Below, piece after piece: positions 34,268 through 42,733 of a stretch of 64,000 bases of DNA. The DNA is from an uncultured Paracoccaceae bacterium (GTDB taxonomy: Bacteria; Pseudomonadota; Alphaproteobacteria; Rhodobacterales; Rhodobacteraceae). The stretch's first letter is position 1. Every line of letters starts with the position of its first letter. Where the stretch lies: positions 7,501 to 71,500 of the forward strand of contig CANMQX010000012.1 in the NCBI GenBank assembly GCA_947500135.1. The letters run 5' to 3'. The translations under genes and the position numbers were made by a program. The notes beneath the pieces are model-generated. The model had not been told where the DNA came from, ran no database searches, and saw only the letters and a list, made by a program, of their open reading frames with translations.

Positions 34268-34291
34268 AAAAAATCTGAGCTCAGATTTTTT
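34268..34291. repeat. AT-rich palindrome, copy 2, overlapping the GNAT stop codon
   Basis: A perfect palindrome with arms AAAAAATCTGAG and CTCAGATTTTTT. It supplies the last codons and the TGA of the GNAT gene (C-terminus ...GDEKI). This suggests a mobile or recombining repeat that landed at a gene end. Confidence 0.7.
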
Positions 34292-34772
34292 CGTCCCCGA
34301 TGGGGGCCACACAGGCCGAGAGTGCTTTGTGCAAGACGCGCCACCGCCCTTGGTCGTCATGTATCTTGCGCAGCTCGGTCCAGCCTTGACGCAGGAAGAC
34401 CCCCCGCGCGTCCGCCGTTGTTGTATAAAGCGTGGCGATCCCTGCTGCCCTTGCATGATCCGTCATGTGTCGCACCAATGCGCTGGCATGCCCTCGCCCG
34501 CGCGCATCCGGTGTCACCGCGAGGCCACCAACCCAGACATCTTCGCCTGCGATGCTGCCAAAAGACGGGCCCGTCAGGGCCACCGTGCCGATCACCTGCC
34601 CCTGATCAACGCCCACCAGACCAAATGGCAGGCCGCTGGCCCGCGTCCGGGCTGCTATGTCCGCCTGCGCGTCGCCCGGCCCGGTGACATAATAGTCGGG
34701 CCAGACGTCACGGATCAGGTCGCGGACCTGATCGGCCAGTTCCGGCACCGCGCAAAGCGGCGTGATCTGCAT
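34281..34772 (-). CDS. GNAT family N-acetyltransferase
   Basis: A 163-residue GCN5-related acetyltransferase. The acetyl-CoA-binding motif A is clear: VWVGGLAVTPDARGRGHASALV with R-G-R-G-H-A, preceded by IGTVALTGPSFG and followed by ATLYTTTADARGVFLRQGWTEL. Substrate unknown. It overlaps the pseudocaspase gene stop by one base (TAATG), so it is translated from the same mRNA. Its last residues come from the repeat at 34268-34291. Confidence 0.88.
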   Translation of the reverse strand: MQITPLCAVPELADQVRDLIRDVWPDYYVTGPGDAQADIAARTRASGLPFGLVGVDQGQVIGTVALTGPSFGSIAGEDVWVGGLAVTPDARGRGHASALVRHMTDHARAAGIATLYTTTADARGVFLRQGWTELRKIHDDQGRWRVLHKALSACVAPIGDEKI

Positions 34773-36259
34773 TACTGGAACGTATCTGCCAGCAGCCGCG
34801 CCAATGTTGGTTCCGACAGATATCCGGTCGCTGGCAGGTTTCGGCTGCTTTGATACCGTCCAATCGCGCCGCGTGTGTCCCTGTCAAACCGTCCATCGAC
34901 CTGACCGGGGTTGAAGCCCAGTTGTGACAGCCGGCTTTCGATCAGCCGCGCCAGGATCGGGTTGATCCGCAGCGCCCGTTCTTGCTGCTGAGCCTGATCC
35001 CGATCAGGTTGCTGCGGCTGCTCTGGCTCTGTCAGCTCTGCCAGCTTCTTTTTGGCCTCATCTGCAAACGCCCCGTTGGGATAGCGTTCCAGATAGGCCC
35101 TGTAGCCCGCCACATCGCCGCGCGCGCCGGTTTCTTCCCAATATGCCCGGTCAAGGCGCAGCGCCTCTTCGCGGGCGCGGGCTTCTTCGGCCTCAATCTC
35201 GGCCTGGCGGCGGCTGGCCTGCGCGTCGATCCGGTTGATCTGTTCGCGGTTCAGATAGGATGTCTGGGTGAACCCGTTGCTTTGCTGCCAGTTGCGGATC
35301 GCCCCCCGGCTGCCCGGCCCGAATATCCCATCCACCCCGCGCGTATTGTAACCCAGCAGGGTCAGGTCCCGCTGAATGCCGCGCCGCTGGTTACGGGTCA
35401 GGTTCAATTGGCCTTCTGCAATCTCGGCCAGCCGTTGCGGGTCATTTTCAATGGCATCCAGACGCCGCCGCGCCTCTGGCGCGTAGCGGCTATCGGGATA
35501 GGTAAAGATGAAATCACGGTAGCTGTCTGCGGTGTCCACATCTTGCGCCGTGGTCCAGGCATCAAGTGCGACATCAACGGTGGGGGCTGTTGGTGCGGGT
35601 CTGTCCTGATCCGTTTGCATGATCAGGCTGGCGGGCCTGTACCCTTCGGCGCGCAACCGTCTGCTATCGCGTATATAGGCCATCACGTTACCACCGGGTT
35701 CGGCGACCGCATCAATCAGCACATCATCGCTGTAGCTTGGCCCGCCAATGATGACGGTGACCCCTTGTGGAATGTCCAGATCGCCCAACCCTTCGCGCAG
35801 ATAGGGGCCAATTTCATCATCGTCGCGCGCATCGCGTCCCAACACCAAAATGGCCTGCCCCGGTGCATTGGCCATCACAGACATCATGCTGTCGACCGAA
35901 ATGGCCGATTGCCCAATGGTAAACAGGTTCGGGTTGGGTGCGTTCGTCGCCATATACCATGTCCGCGATCCATCGGTCACAAATCGCCCTGAAAGACCGA
36001 CAACCAGCCGGTCTGCATCAGCGGCGTTGCGGGCCAGATCGCCGGACAGTCGCAGCATGGCGCGCGCGTCCCCGTCCGACAGTGTGCTCAGATCATAGCC
36101 AGCATCCCGCAATGCATCGGTCGCGCGCAGAACGTCCCGCCCGCTGCTGACCCGGCCCAGATCATCATAGCGCGACACGCCCATCAGCAGGGCCCGATCC
36201 TCGGCAAAGGCCGGCAGACCAAGCCCTATCAATGCAGCAATCAGAGGGAATTTACGCAT
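34772..36259 (-). CDS. Periplasmic caspase-fold pseudoenzyme with two peptidoglycan-binding domains
   Basis: 495 residues. Signal peptide (MRKFPLIAALIGLGLPAFA); residues about 20-230 resemble a C14 caspase-like domain (DRALLMGVSRYDDL, GRDVLRATDALRDAGYDLST). The expected catalytic His and Cys are absent: the H-G position reads LVVGLSGRFV and the D-x-C region reads ILVLGRDARDDDE. Then TPR-like DSYRDFIFTYPDSRYAPEAR, a PG_binding_1 domain (LTLLGYNTRGVDGIFGPGSR), a coiled Glu/Arg stretch, a second repeat YRAYLERYPNGAFADEAKKK and a C-terminal PG_binding_1 (LSQLGFNPGQVDGRFDRDTR). Probably a cell-wall-bound scaffold. Confidence 0.8.
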   Translation of the reverse strand: MRKFPLIAALIGLGLPAFAEDRALLMGVSRYDDLGRVSSGRDVLRATDALRDAGYDLSTLSDGDARAMLRLSGDLARNAADADRLVVGLSGRFVTDGSRTWYMATNAPNPNLFTIGQSAISVDSMMSVMANAPGQAILVLGRDARDDDEIGPYLREGLGDLDIPQGVTVIIGGPSYSDDVLIDAVAEPGGNVMAYIRDSRRLRAEGYRPASLIMQTDQDRPAPTAPTVDVALDAWTTAQDVDTADSYRDFIFTYPDSRYAPEARRRLDAIENDPQRLAEIAEGQLNLTRNQRRGIQRDLTLLGYNTRGVDGIFGPGSRGAIRNWQQSNGFTQTSYLNREQINRIDAQASRRQAEIEAEEARAREEALRLDRAYWEETGARGDVAGYRAYLERYPNGAFADEAKKKLAELTEPEQPQQPDRDQAQQQERALRINPILARLIESRLSQLGFNPGQVDGRFDRDTRGAIGRYQSSRNLPATGYLSEPTLARLLADTFQ

Positions 36260-36277
36260 GATGCGTCTCCTTTTGTC

Positions 36278-37471
36278 TTAAGTCTCGTATGTCCGCCGAT
36301 CCTCGATCACGAGGCCATCGCGCGGCAGTTTTCCAGGGGCCAGGTATTGCACCTCGCCTTTCAATTTCAACACATTCTGAACGGCGCGGGCGGCGGCGGC
36401 TTCATCCGCCGCGCCTTCCAGTTGGACGATCATCTTGTCGGCGTCCCCGTCCCGGTCCGCGATCACACGCGCCCGGTCGGCGCCGGTTTTCCTGACCAGA
36501 TCGGCAACCTGTTCGGGCCGTACGAACATGCCCTTGATCTTGGTCGTCTGATCGGCCCGGCCCATCCAGCCCTTGATCCGCATATTGGTCCGCCCACATG
36601 GGCTTGCCCCTGTCATCACAGCGCTCATGTCACCCGTCGCGAAACGGATCAGCGGGTAATCAGGGTTCAGCGATGTCACCACCATCTCGCCGACTTCGCC
36701 TGCGGCGACGGGGTCGCCAGTGCCCGGGGTGACGATTTCGATGATCACCCCTTCATCCACGACCATCCCTTCGCCAAGAACGCTTTCGTAAGCCAGATGC
36801 CCCAAATCGGCGGTGGCGTAGCATTGCATGCAGGTGATCCTCCGGTCCGCGTAATATTGGCGAAGCTGTGTGAAGAGTGCGCCGCCCGACACCGCCGCCT
36901 TAGTGATGTTCAGCGTCACGCCCATTTCATCAGCCTTTTCAAGGATCACCTTGAGGTAGTCGGGCGTGCCTGCATAGGCGGTGGTGCCGATATCGGCGGC
37001 GGCGCGTACTTGCAATTCGGTCTGGCCGGTGCCAGCGGGCAGGATTTTGGCCCCAACCGCCTTTGCCCCGTTTTCGAACATGGTTCCGGCGGGGGTCAGG
37101 TGGTAGCCAAAACAGTTCTGGACGATATCATCCTTGCCGATCCCGCAGGCATGCAGAAAGCGGCCAAAGCGCCACCAGTCATGGCTGGACCCACCCGGTT
37201 CATAGATCGGTCCGGGGGATTGGAAGACATGGGTAAAGTCGCCCATGGTCACACCCCCAAATGGTGGACGCGCCTGCTGCCATTCATGCAGGGTGGATTT
37301 ACGCAGGACAGGAAAACGGGTCAGATCGGCGATGGATGTCGCGTTCTCAGGCGGGTAGGCGTCGCCCACATCCGCCTGCACCCGTGCGATCAACGCTTGC
37401 AATTGTGCAAGCTGATCAGCCTCTCGCGCATCGGCGCTGCGTGTTTCCAGATCGTCGTAAAATTCCGTCAT
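36278..37471 (-). CDS. Phenylacetate-CoA ligase-like (PaaK family) AMP-forming ligase
   Basis: A 397-residue adenylate-forming ligase of the PaaK type. Features: FQSPGPIYEPGGSSHDWWRF in place of the classical SSGTTG loop, GTPDYLKVILEKADEMG, CYATADLGHLAYES, GEMVVTSLNPDYPLIRFATGD and KGWMGRADQTTKIKGMFVRP. It likely activates an aromatic or related carboxylic acid. It lies downstream of the liv-type transporter genes on the same strand, a common association in Rhodobacteraceae, but two methyltransferase genes separate them here. Confidence 0.85.
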   Translation of the reverse strand: MTEFYDDLETRSADAREADQLAQLQALIARVQADVGDAYPPENATSIADLTRFPVLRKSTLHEWQQARPPFGGVTMGDFTHVFQSPGPIYEPGGSSHDWWRFGRFLHACGIGKDDIVQNCFGYHLTPAGTMFENGAKAVGAKILPAGTGQTELQVRAAADIGTTAYAGTPDYLKVILEKADEMGVTLNITKAAVSGGALFTQLRQYYADRRITCMQCYATADLGHLAYESVLGEGMVVDEGVIIEIVTPGTGDPVAAGEVGEMVVTSLNPDYPLIRFATGDMSAVMTGASPCGRTNMRIKGWMGRADQTTKIKGMFVRPEQVADLVRKTGADRARVIADRDGDADKMIVQLEGAADEAAAARAVQNVLKLKGEVQYLAPGKLPRDGLVIEDRRTYET

Positions 37472-37566
37472 GGGGTCCCCCTGTCCAACATCTTCATCAT
37501 GACGATGCGGACAAGGAAGGCTAGGGTCCGCCGCGTCTGTTATTCAATAGCGCGCTATCCCTGGCC

Positions 37567-38082
37567 TTATGCAATCCGTTTAAGGAACAGGATGCCCTTG
37601 GTTTCGCGCGTGTTTTCCCAGTTATAGGGCGTCGCATCCAGCACCTTGTGAAAACCGGCCATGTTCGCCGTTTCATCGGCAATCAGGAGGTGGCCAGATG
37701 AGGCGACGTGATGCGTAAGGCGTTCCAGCACGCTGTGACGCGGGTCGGCGTCCAGCATGTGCAGGGTTCGGTCGATCAGCACCACATCGAACATACCCGT
37801 TGGGGTATAGGTAGTGATATCGGCGACGACCCCTTCGATGCGTAACCCTTCGCCCGCCGCATCATTCTGCAAATCCGATATGGCGGCGGGGGACAGATCA
37901 ACGCCGGTAACATGATGGCCCTGACGAGCGATGAACAAAGCGTCGCGCCCTTGCCCGCAGCCAATATCGAGTATCCTTGCGTTGGTCCGGCCGTAATCTT
38001 TGAAGAAATCCACGAATGCCTTGGTGGGTTCGCCCAATGCATGCGGGTTTTCGCGATAAAGCTTGTCGTAGTCATACGTCAT
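37567..38082 (-). CDS. Class I SAM-dependent methyltransferase (TehB-like)
   Basis: A 171-residue methyltransferase: motif I ILDIGCGQGRDALFIARQG, acidic loop VTGVDLSPAAISDLQND, motif II-like FDVVLIDRTLHML, and SSGHLLIADETANMAG. Small size and the G-x-G-x-G-R-D-A pattern fit the tellurite-resistance TehB/small-molecule group. Substrate unknown. It sits between the PaaK-like gene and livF with its own leader. Confidence 0.85.
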   Translation of the reverse strand: MTYDYDKLYRENPHALGEPTKAFVDFFKDYGRTNARILDIGCGQGRDALFIARQGHHVTGVDLSPAAISDLQNDAAGEGLRIEGVVADITTYTPTGMFDVVLIDRTLHMLDADPRHSVLERLTHHVASSGHLLIADETANMAGFHKVLDATPYNWENTRETKGILFLKRIA

Positions 38083-38276
38083 GATGTCACCTCGTCATTT
38101 GCAACGGTGTCGGGACGCGTCGCCCCCCTTTGGCATATCAGCACATCGCGTAGCTGCCGTCATGTCCTGCATTGGCATCGTCGCATGGCTTGGCGAAAAA
38201 GATACAGGCCAATGCGAACGAAAAATCATCCAATATTTTGCTTTCCCCATAAAGATCAATCCACTACGCAGATGAC

Positions 38277-39131
38277 ATGGCGCGAACAAAGATCGATACG
38301 AGGGGCCTGGGCCTTGATATTGGCCTCGCCTACACAAAATGGCTGACCGGTGCCGAAAACCTGCATTACGGGTATTGGGCGGGTCTTGAGGTTTGTGCTG
38401 CCAATTTGGGTGCCGCACAGGCGGCCTATACGGATCGGTTGTTTGAACGTTTGCCGGATGCGCCCTGCCGTATCCTTGATATTGGCGGTGGTGCGGGTGA
38501 AACCGCGCGCAAGCTGATCGCCCTTGGTCATCAGGTTGAAATCGTGGTGCCCAGCGCGTTTCTGGCCAGCCGGTGCCGCGAGAATGCACCGCAGGCGGTT
38601 ATTCATGAAGCCAAGTTCGAAGACGCCCAGATCACCGGCACGTTTGATGTGTGCCTGTTTTCGGAGAGCTTTCAGTACGTTCCCCTGAAACAAGGCATTG
38701 CAAAATGCCTGACGCTGCTTGCCGATGATGGCCGGATCGTGATCGCAGATTGTTTTCGCAGCGAAACCTTTAGCCGCGACGCCGTGCAGGCGACCGTCGG
38801 TGGCGGCCACCGGATTGAGAAATTCCGGGCGCTTGTCCGCGCCACCGGCCTTGCGGTCAGTCAGGAAGAGGACATCACCACTCAGGTCGCGCCGTCGATT
38901 GACCTCGAACAGGGTCTTTTTAACGTGGTGGGCTATGGTTTAGGCCGCTTTGATGAAGAATTGGCCCAGCGCCGCCCCCGATTGCGTCGGACAATTCACT
39001 GGGTGATGCGCCGCTTACTGAACATGCGAAAACGCGCCCGGCTGGATCAGCGGCTGAATCAACAGACACGGAATGCCGCGCATTTTGCGGCAAATAATAC
39101 CTATCTGATGTTGGTGTTGCGGCGGGGCTAG
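38277..39131 (+). CDS. Class I SAM-dependent methyltransferase, small-molecule type
   Basis: A 284-residue methyltransferase on the strand opposite to its neighbours. N-terminal AYTKWLTGAENLHYGYW resembles the tocopherol/cyclopropane-fatty-acid methyltransferase group. Motif I is CRILDIGGGAGETARKLIAL, then FDVCLFSESFQYVPL and DDGRIVIADCFRSETF. The basic C-terminus (LRRTIHWVMRRLLNMRKRAR) could bind membranes. The gene ends 7 bases before a hairpin repeat. With the divergent methyltransferase gene it splits the liv/PaaK operon and is likely an insertion. Confidence 0.82.
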   Translation: MARTKIDTRGLGLDIGLAYTKWLTGAENLHYGYWAGLEVCAANLGAAQAAYTDRLFERLPDAPCRILDIGGGAGETARKLIALGHQVEIVVPSAFLASRCRENAPQAVIHEAKFEDAQITGTFDVCLFSESFQYVPLKQGIAKCLTLLADDGRIVIADCFRSETFSRDAVQATVGGGHRIEKFRALVRATGLAVSQEEDITTQVAPSIDLEQGLFNVVGYGLGRFDEELAQRRPRLRRTIHWVMRRLLNMRKRARLDQRLNQQTRNAAHFAANNTYLMLVLRRG

Positions 39132-39138
39132 GGGCGTT

Positions 39139-39162
39139 GGTGCGCATGAACGCGCACCCTAC
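39139..39162. repeat. 24-base hairpin repeat, copy 1
   Basis: GGTGCGC (39139-39145), loop ATGAAC, GCGCACC (39152-39158), then CTAC. The same 24 bases occur inverted at 41379-41402. Flanking GGCGT/ACGCC lengthens the stem. It follows directly on the livF TAG (39161-39159 on the minus strand), and on the other side the plus-strand methyltransferase stop, so it can serve as a 3' end for both. Confidence 0.85.
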
Positions 39163-39986
39163 GCCAGCCACCGCTTCCGCCGCCGGTAGCTACGTACGTC
39201 GCGGAAGCTTTTGCGCCCTTCGTCGGACATGCCGAGGTAGAATTCCTTGACGTCCGGGTTTTCGCGCAGCTCCGCTGCGGGGCCTTCCATCACGACCCGA
39301 CCGCTTTCGAGGATGTAACCCTGATGCGCAAAGCGCAGGGCCACGTTGGTGTTCTGTTCGGCCAGCAGGAAGGACACGCCTTCCTTTTCATTCAGATTTT
39401 TGACGATGGTGAAAATCTCTTCCACCAGTTGCGGAGCCAGACCCATGGAGGGTTCATCCAGCAGGATCGTTTCAGGTCGTGACATCAGCGCCCGCCCGAT
39501 CGCGCACATCTGTTGTTCGCCGCCCGATGTGTAGCCAGCCTGGCTTTTCCGTCGCTCTTTCAGCCGGGGGAAATAGGTATAAACCATATCCAGATCGGCG
39601 CTGACTGCCCCCGACCCATCGCCGCGCGTATAGGCGCCGGTCAGCAGGTTTTCCTCGACCGTCAGGTGTTCAAAGCAATGCCGCCCTTCCATCACCTGAA
39701 TGACACCAAGTTTGACCAATGCCTCGGGTGATTGGTCTTGCACGGGCTTGCCACGATAGGAAATTGAGCCTTTTGTCACTTCTCCCCGTTCGGAATGCAG
39801 CAGGTTCGATATCGCCTTGAGCGTCGTTGTCTTGCCCGCCCCATTGCCGCCCAAAAGGGCCGTGATCCCGCCTTTGGGCACGTTCAGCGACACACCTTTG
39901 AGCACAAGGATGACGTGATTATAGATCACCTCGATATTGTTGACCTCTAGCAGGGTCTCAACATCAGGTTTCGCAGTGTCCAGCAT
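39159..39986 (-). CDS. livF: Branched-chain-type ABC transporter ATP-binding protein LivF
   Basis: 275 residues: Walker A GGNGAGKTTTLKAISNLL, signature TSGGEQQMCAIGRALM, Walker B ETILLDEPSMGLAPQLVEEI, H-loop LAEQNTNVALRFAHQGYI. Matches LivF. The ATG at 39986 has GGAG 7 bases upstream. It comes last in the liv cluster, 57 bases after the binding-protein gene. The substrate may be an aromatic or fatty acid-like carboxylate given the linked ligases. Confidence 0.93.
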   Translation of the reverse strand: MLDTAKPDVETLLEVNNIEVIYNHVILVLKGVSLNVPKGGITALLGGNGAGKTTTLKAISNLLHSERGEVTKGSISYRGKPVQDQSPEALVKLGVIQVMEGRHCFEHLTVEENLLTGAYTRGDGSGAVSADLDMVYTYFPRLKERRKSQAGYTSGGEQQMCAIGRALMSRPETILLDEPSMGLAPQLVEEIFTIVKNLNEKEGVSFLLAEQNTNVALRFAHQGYILESGRVVMEGPAAELRENPDVKEFYLGMSDEGRKSFRDVRSYRRRKRWLA

Positions 39987-40042
39987 AAGGCGTCTCCGGT
40001 TGAAAGCAGGCGGCCCGCTTGGGGCCGCCCACATGTTTCAGA

Positions 40043-41326
40043 TCACAGGCAACCTGGTGTGATGTTGCTTTCGGATGCAAAGGCTGCGGAATCTTCGGCA
40101 ACCAATGGTGCAATCACGCTGTCATCAGGTGTGATGAAATCTGTCAGCGGCTCCCATGTGCCGGCGGACGCGTTCCACTGCTGCACAAGGCCCTGACCTG
40201 CGCCACCGTGGTCCTGACAGGACACACTGAACTCTGGCCCGATACCTTCCATGCCCAGTTCAGCCATGCGTGCGTTGGTGATTTCCAGCGCCTCCATACC
40301 GTCGCGGACCATGGCCGGTGTCACGTCAGACACGCCGTGGATTTCCTGTGCCTTGGCGATGGCTTCTGCGGCCAGCATGGCGGCATACATCCCCCGCACA
40401 TATAGCACCTTGCCCACATTGCTGCCGTCACCGGCAGCATTGCCTGCCTCATGGACCTGCGCCTTGATCTCTTCCAATACAGGATAATCAACGACCCTGT
40501 TCATGTTCAGCGACTTATAGCCATTGGCCGCAGCACCGGCTGGTGTCACGTCATGTTCGGCACCTGCCCACCAGTTACCGATGAAGTTTTCCATCGGGAA
40601 GTTGATGTTCGCAGCTTCCTGCACAGCAACCTGGTTCATCACGCCCCAGCCCCACATCAGGACATAGTCGGGACGTTCGCGCCGGATTTGCAGCCATTGC
40701 GATTTCTGTTCCTGACCGGGGTGGTCAACAGCCAGCTGGGACAGGGTGAACCCGTGCATTTCGGACAGCGCTTCCAGCGTCCGGATCGGTTCCTTGCCAT
40801 AGGCAGAGTTGTGATAGACCAGCGCGATTTTCTTGCCGTCCAATGACCCGCCATTTTCATCCAGCAGGTAGTTCACGGCCACCGATGCGGCATCCCAGTA
40901 GTTCGCAGGGTAGTTGAACACCCAGTTGAACACTTCACCATTGGCTGCCGATGTCCGGCCATAGCCCATTGTGTGGATCGGGATTTCGTCAGCGGTCGCT
41001 TTGGGGATCAGCTGATAGGTGATGCCCGTCGACAGCGGTTGATAGATCAGCGCGCCTTCGCCCTTGGTGCTTTCGTAGCATTCCACACCTTTTTCGGTGT
41101 TATAGCCCGTTTCGCATTCCACGATGCGCACCGCTTCGCCACCGATGCCACCGTCGCGGGCATTCAGCAGGTTGAAATAGTCCTGATACCCGTCCGAAAA
41201 CGGCGTGCCACCCGCCGCATAAGGCCCGGTCCGGTAGCTCAGGTCAGGGATGACCAGTTCGGCCATCGCCGGGGCGGCGGCCATCGTGGCGCCTATGGCC
41301 ATTGCGGCCAGTGTCTTCATCTTCAT
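40043..41326 (-). CDS. livK: Branched-chain-type ABC transporter substrate-binding protein (LivK-like)
   Basis: A 427-residue periplasmic protein with a Sec signal (MKMKTLAAMAIGATMAAAPA-MA) and a type I periplasmic-binding fold: YRTGPYAAGGTPFSDGYQDY, KIALVYHNSAYGKEPIRTLE, RRERPDYVLMWGWGVMNQVA, VLYVRGMYAAMLAAEAIAKA. Longer than amino acid LivK and of the group linked to acyl-CoA ligases. GGGAGG precedes the ATG. It lies between livM and livF with gaps large enough for processing hairpins; one such repeat lies in the gap before it (41379-41402). Confidence 0.92.
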   Translation of the reverse strand: MKMKTLAAMAIGATMAAAPAMAELVIPDLSYRTGPYAAGGTPFSDGYQDYFNLLNARDGGIGGEAVRIVECETGYNTEKGVECYESTKGEGALIYQPLSTGITYQLIPKATADEIPIHTMGYGRTSAANGEVFNWVFNYPANYWDAASVAVNYLLDENGGSLDGKKIALVYHNSAYGKEPIRTLEALSEMHGFTLSQLAVDHPGQEQKSQWLQIRRERPDYVLMWGWGVMNQVAVQEAANINFPMENFIGNWWAGAEHDVTPAGAAANGYKSLNMNRVVDYPVLEEIKAQVHEAGNAAGDGSNVGKVLYVRGMYAAMLAAEAIAKAQEIHGVSDVTPAMVRDGMEALEITNARMAELGMEGIGPEFSVSCQDHGGAGQGLVQQWNASAGTWEPLTDFITPDDSVIAPLVAEDSAAFASESNITPGCL

Positions 41327-41378
41327 CGGTGTTTTCCTCCCATAGGTTTTTCCCGAGTTTGCCGGTTTCATCCCGGTC

Positions 41379-41402
41379 GTAGGGTGCGCGTTCATGCGCA
41401 CC
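41379..41402. repeat. 24-base hairpin repeat, copy 2 (inverted)
   Basis: Exact reverse complement of 39139-39162. On the minus strand it begins at the final G of the livM TAG and runs into the livM-livK gap. Such a hairpin could reduce read-through from livM or protect the upstream mRNA. Confidence 0.85.
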
Positions 41403-42478
41403 TAATATGGAAACGGCCAAAGCCGTAACTTCTCTTTCGCCAGCCGCCACAGCTGTGCCAGCCCATGCGGTTCCTTGATCAGGAAAAACATGATCAAGGA
41501 ACCGACGATGACAAGGTTCAAATGCGCCACCAGATCCGTGGGCCAGCCTAGCACGTCCACCCCCAGCACTTTCAATGCGACAGGCAGCAGCACCAGAAAG
41601 GCCGCCCCGGCAAAACAGCCAAAGATCGACCCCAGCCCGCCAATGATGATCATGAACAGAACGAGGAACGATTTCTGAATACCAAACGCCTCGCCCACTT
41701 CGACCGCACCCAGATAGACCGAAAAGAAAAGCGCGCCCGAGATGCCGACGAAAAACGATGACACGGCAAAGGCGGTCAGCTTGGCCTTCAGCGGGTTCAC
41801 CCCGATAATCTCTGCCGCGATATCCATATCCCGGATCGCCATCCATGACCGGCCTACTGTGCCCCGCGTCAGGTTTCGCGCGATCAGGGCGCAAACCGTC
41901 AGGAACACCAGACAGATCATATATTGCGCCCACGGCGCCGTGTTCGGCCCGGTGACCGCCACACCCGCCACAAAACGTTCCGGCGCGTTGATCTGCCCAG
42001 AGGCAGAGTAGTTGTAGAACCACGACACCTTGTTGAAGAGCCAGACAAGGAAAAACTGCGCGGCCAGTGTCGCCACGGCCAGATAGAACCCCTTGATCCG
42101 CAAGGATGGCAGACCAAATGCGGCCCCCACCGCCGCTGTGATCCCACCCGCTAGGATGATGTGGATCACGATCGATACATCGGGGAAGGCGGTCATCAGC
42201 TTGTAGCAAGCATAGGCCCCCACGGCCATGAACCCGCCCGTGCCCAGTGACACCTGCCCGCAATAGCCTGTCAGAATATTCAGCCCAATCGCCGCAATGG
42301 CATAGATCAGGAAGGGCACAAAAATCGCGTTCGCCCAATAATCATTGATTACAAAGGGAATGACCAGAAAGGCAATCGCCAGCGTGATCCAGAACCCGAT
42401 CCGGTCGAACTTGATCGGAAAGGTCTGGTTGTCGGCATGGTAGGAGGTTTTGAAATCCCCGGCTTCACGGTAAAGCAT
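41402..42478 (-). CDS. livM: Branched-chain-type ABC transporter permease LivM
   Basis: A 358-residue membrane protein: IGLNILTGYCGQVSLGTGGFMAVGAYACYKL in two parts (GLNILTGYCGQVSLG, GFMAVGAYACYKLM), AAFGLPSLRIKGFYLAVATLAAQF, and the EAA-like loop RSWMAIRDMDIAAEIIGVNP-LKAK typical of LivM. Its TAG abuts the hairpin repeat. Starts 3 bases after the small membrane gene. Confidence 0.93.
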   Translation of the reverse strand: MLYREAGDFKTSYHADNQTFPIKFDRIGFWITLAIAFLVIPFVINDYWANAIFVPFLIYAIAAIGLNILTGYCGQVSLGTGGFMAVGAYACYKLMTAFPDVSIVIHIILAGGITAAVGAAFGLPSLRIKGFYLAVATLAAQFFLVWLFNKVSWFYNYSASGQINAPERFVAGVAVTGPNTAPWAQYMICLVFLTVCALIARNLTRGTVGRSWMAIRDMDIAAEIIGVNPLKAKLTAFAVSSFFVGISGALFFSVYLGAVEVGEAFGIQKSFLVLFMIIIGGLGSIFGCFAGAAFLVLLPVALKVLGVDVLGWPTDLVAHLNLVIVGSLIMFFLIKEPHGLAQLWRLAKEKLRLWPFPY

Positions 42479-42481
42479 TTC

Positions 42482-42733
42482 TTACACCCTCCGCAGCGCA
42501 ATAAGGGACAGGTAATGCACAGCCGCCGCCCATGCGATCAATATGGCTGGCTGGTAAAGTGCACTGAAGATAAATGAAAAGTTGTACTGGAACAGATTGA
42601 TACCCTGCTGCCCCTGCACCGATTGTAGTGTCGAAAAGGCGTTCACCAGACTGCCAATGAACAACGCAATCGCGATACCAACAAGAAGAGCAGGCGCCTT
42701 TTGGATGAGTTTTTGTGTCAGGTCGTCCATCAT
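42482..42733 (-). CDS. Small two-helix membrane protein inside the liv operon
   Basis: An 83-residue protein: a basic start (DDLTQKLIQK), a helix APALLVGIAIALFIGSLVNA, a polar mid-section FSTLQSVQGQQGINLFQYNF, and a second helix AILIAWAAAVHYLSLIALRRV. It overlaps livH by four bases (ATGA) and ends 3 bases before livM, so it is translationally coupled to both permeases. Not part of the canonical LivFGHMJ set and not recognised; an accessory permease subunit is inferred from position. Confidence 0.65.
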   Translation of the reverse strand: MMDDLTQKLIQKAPALLVGIAIALFIGSLVNAFSTLQSVQGQQGINLFQYNFSFIFSALYQPAILIAWAAAVHYLSLIALRRV

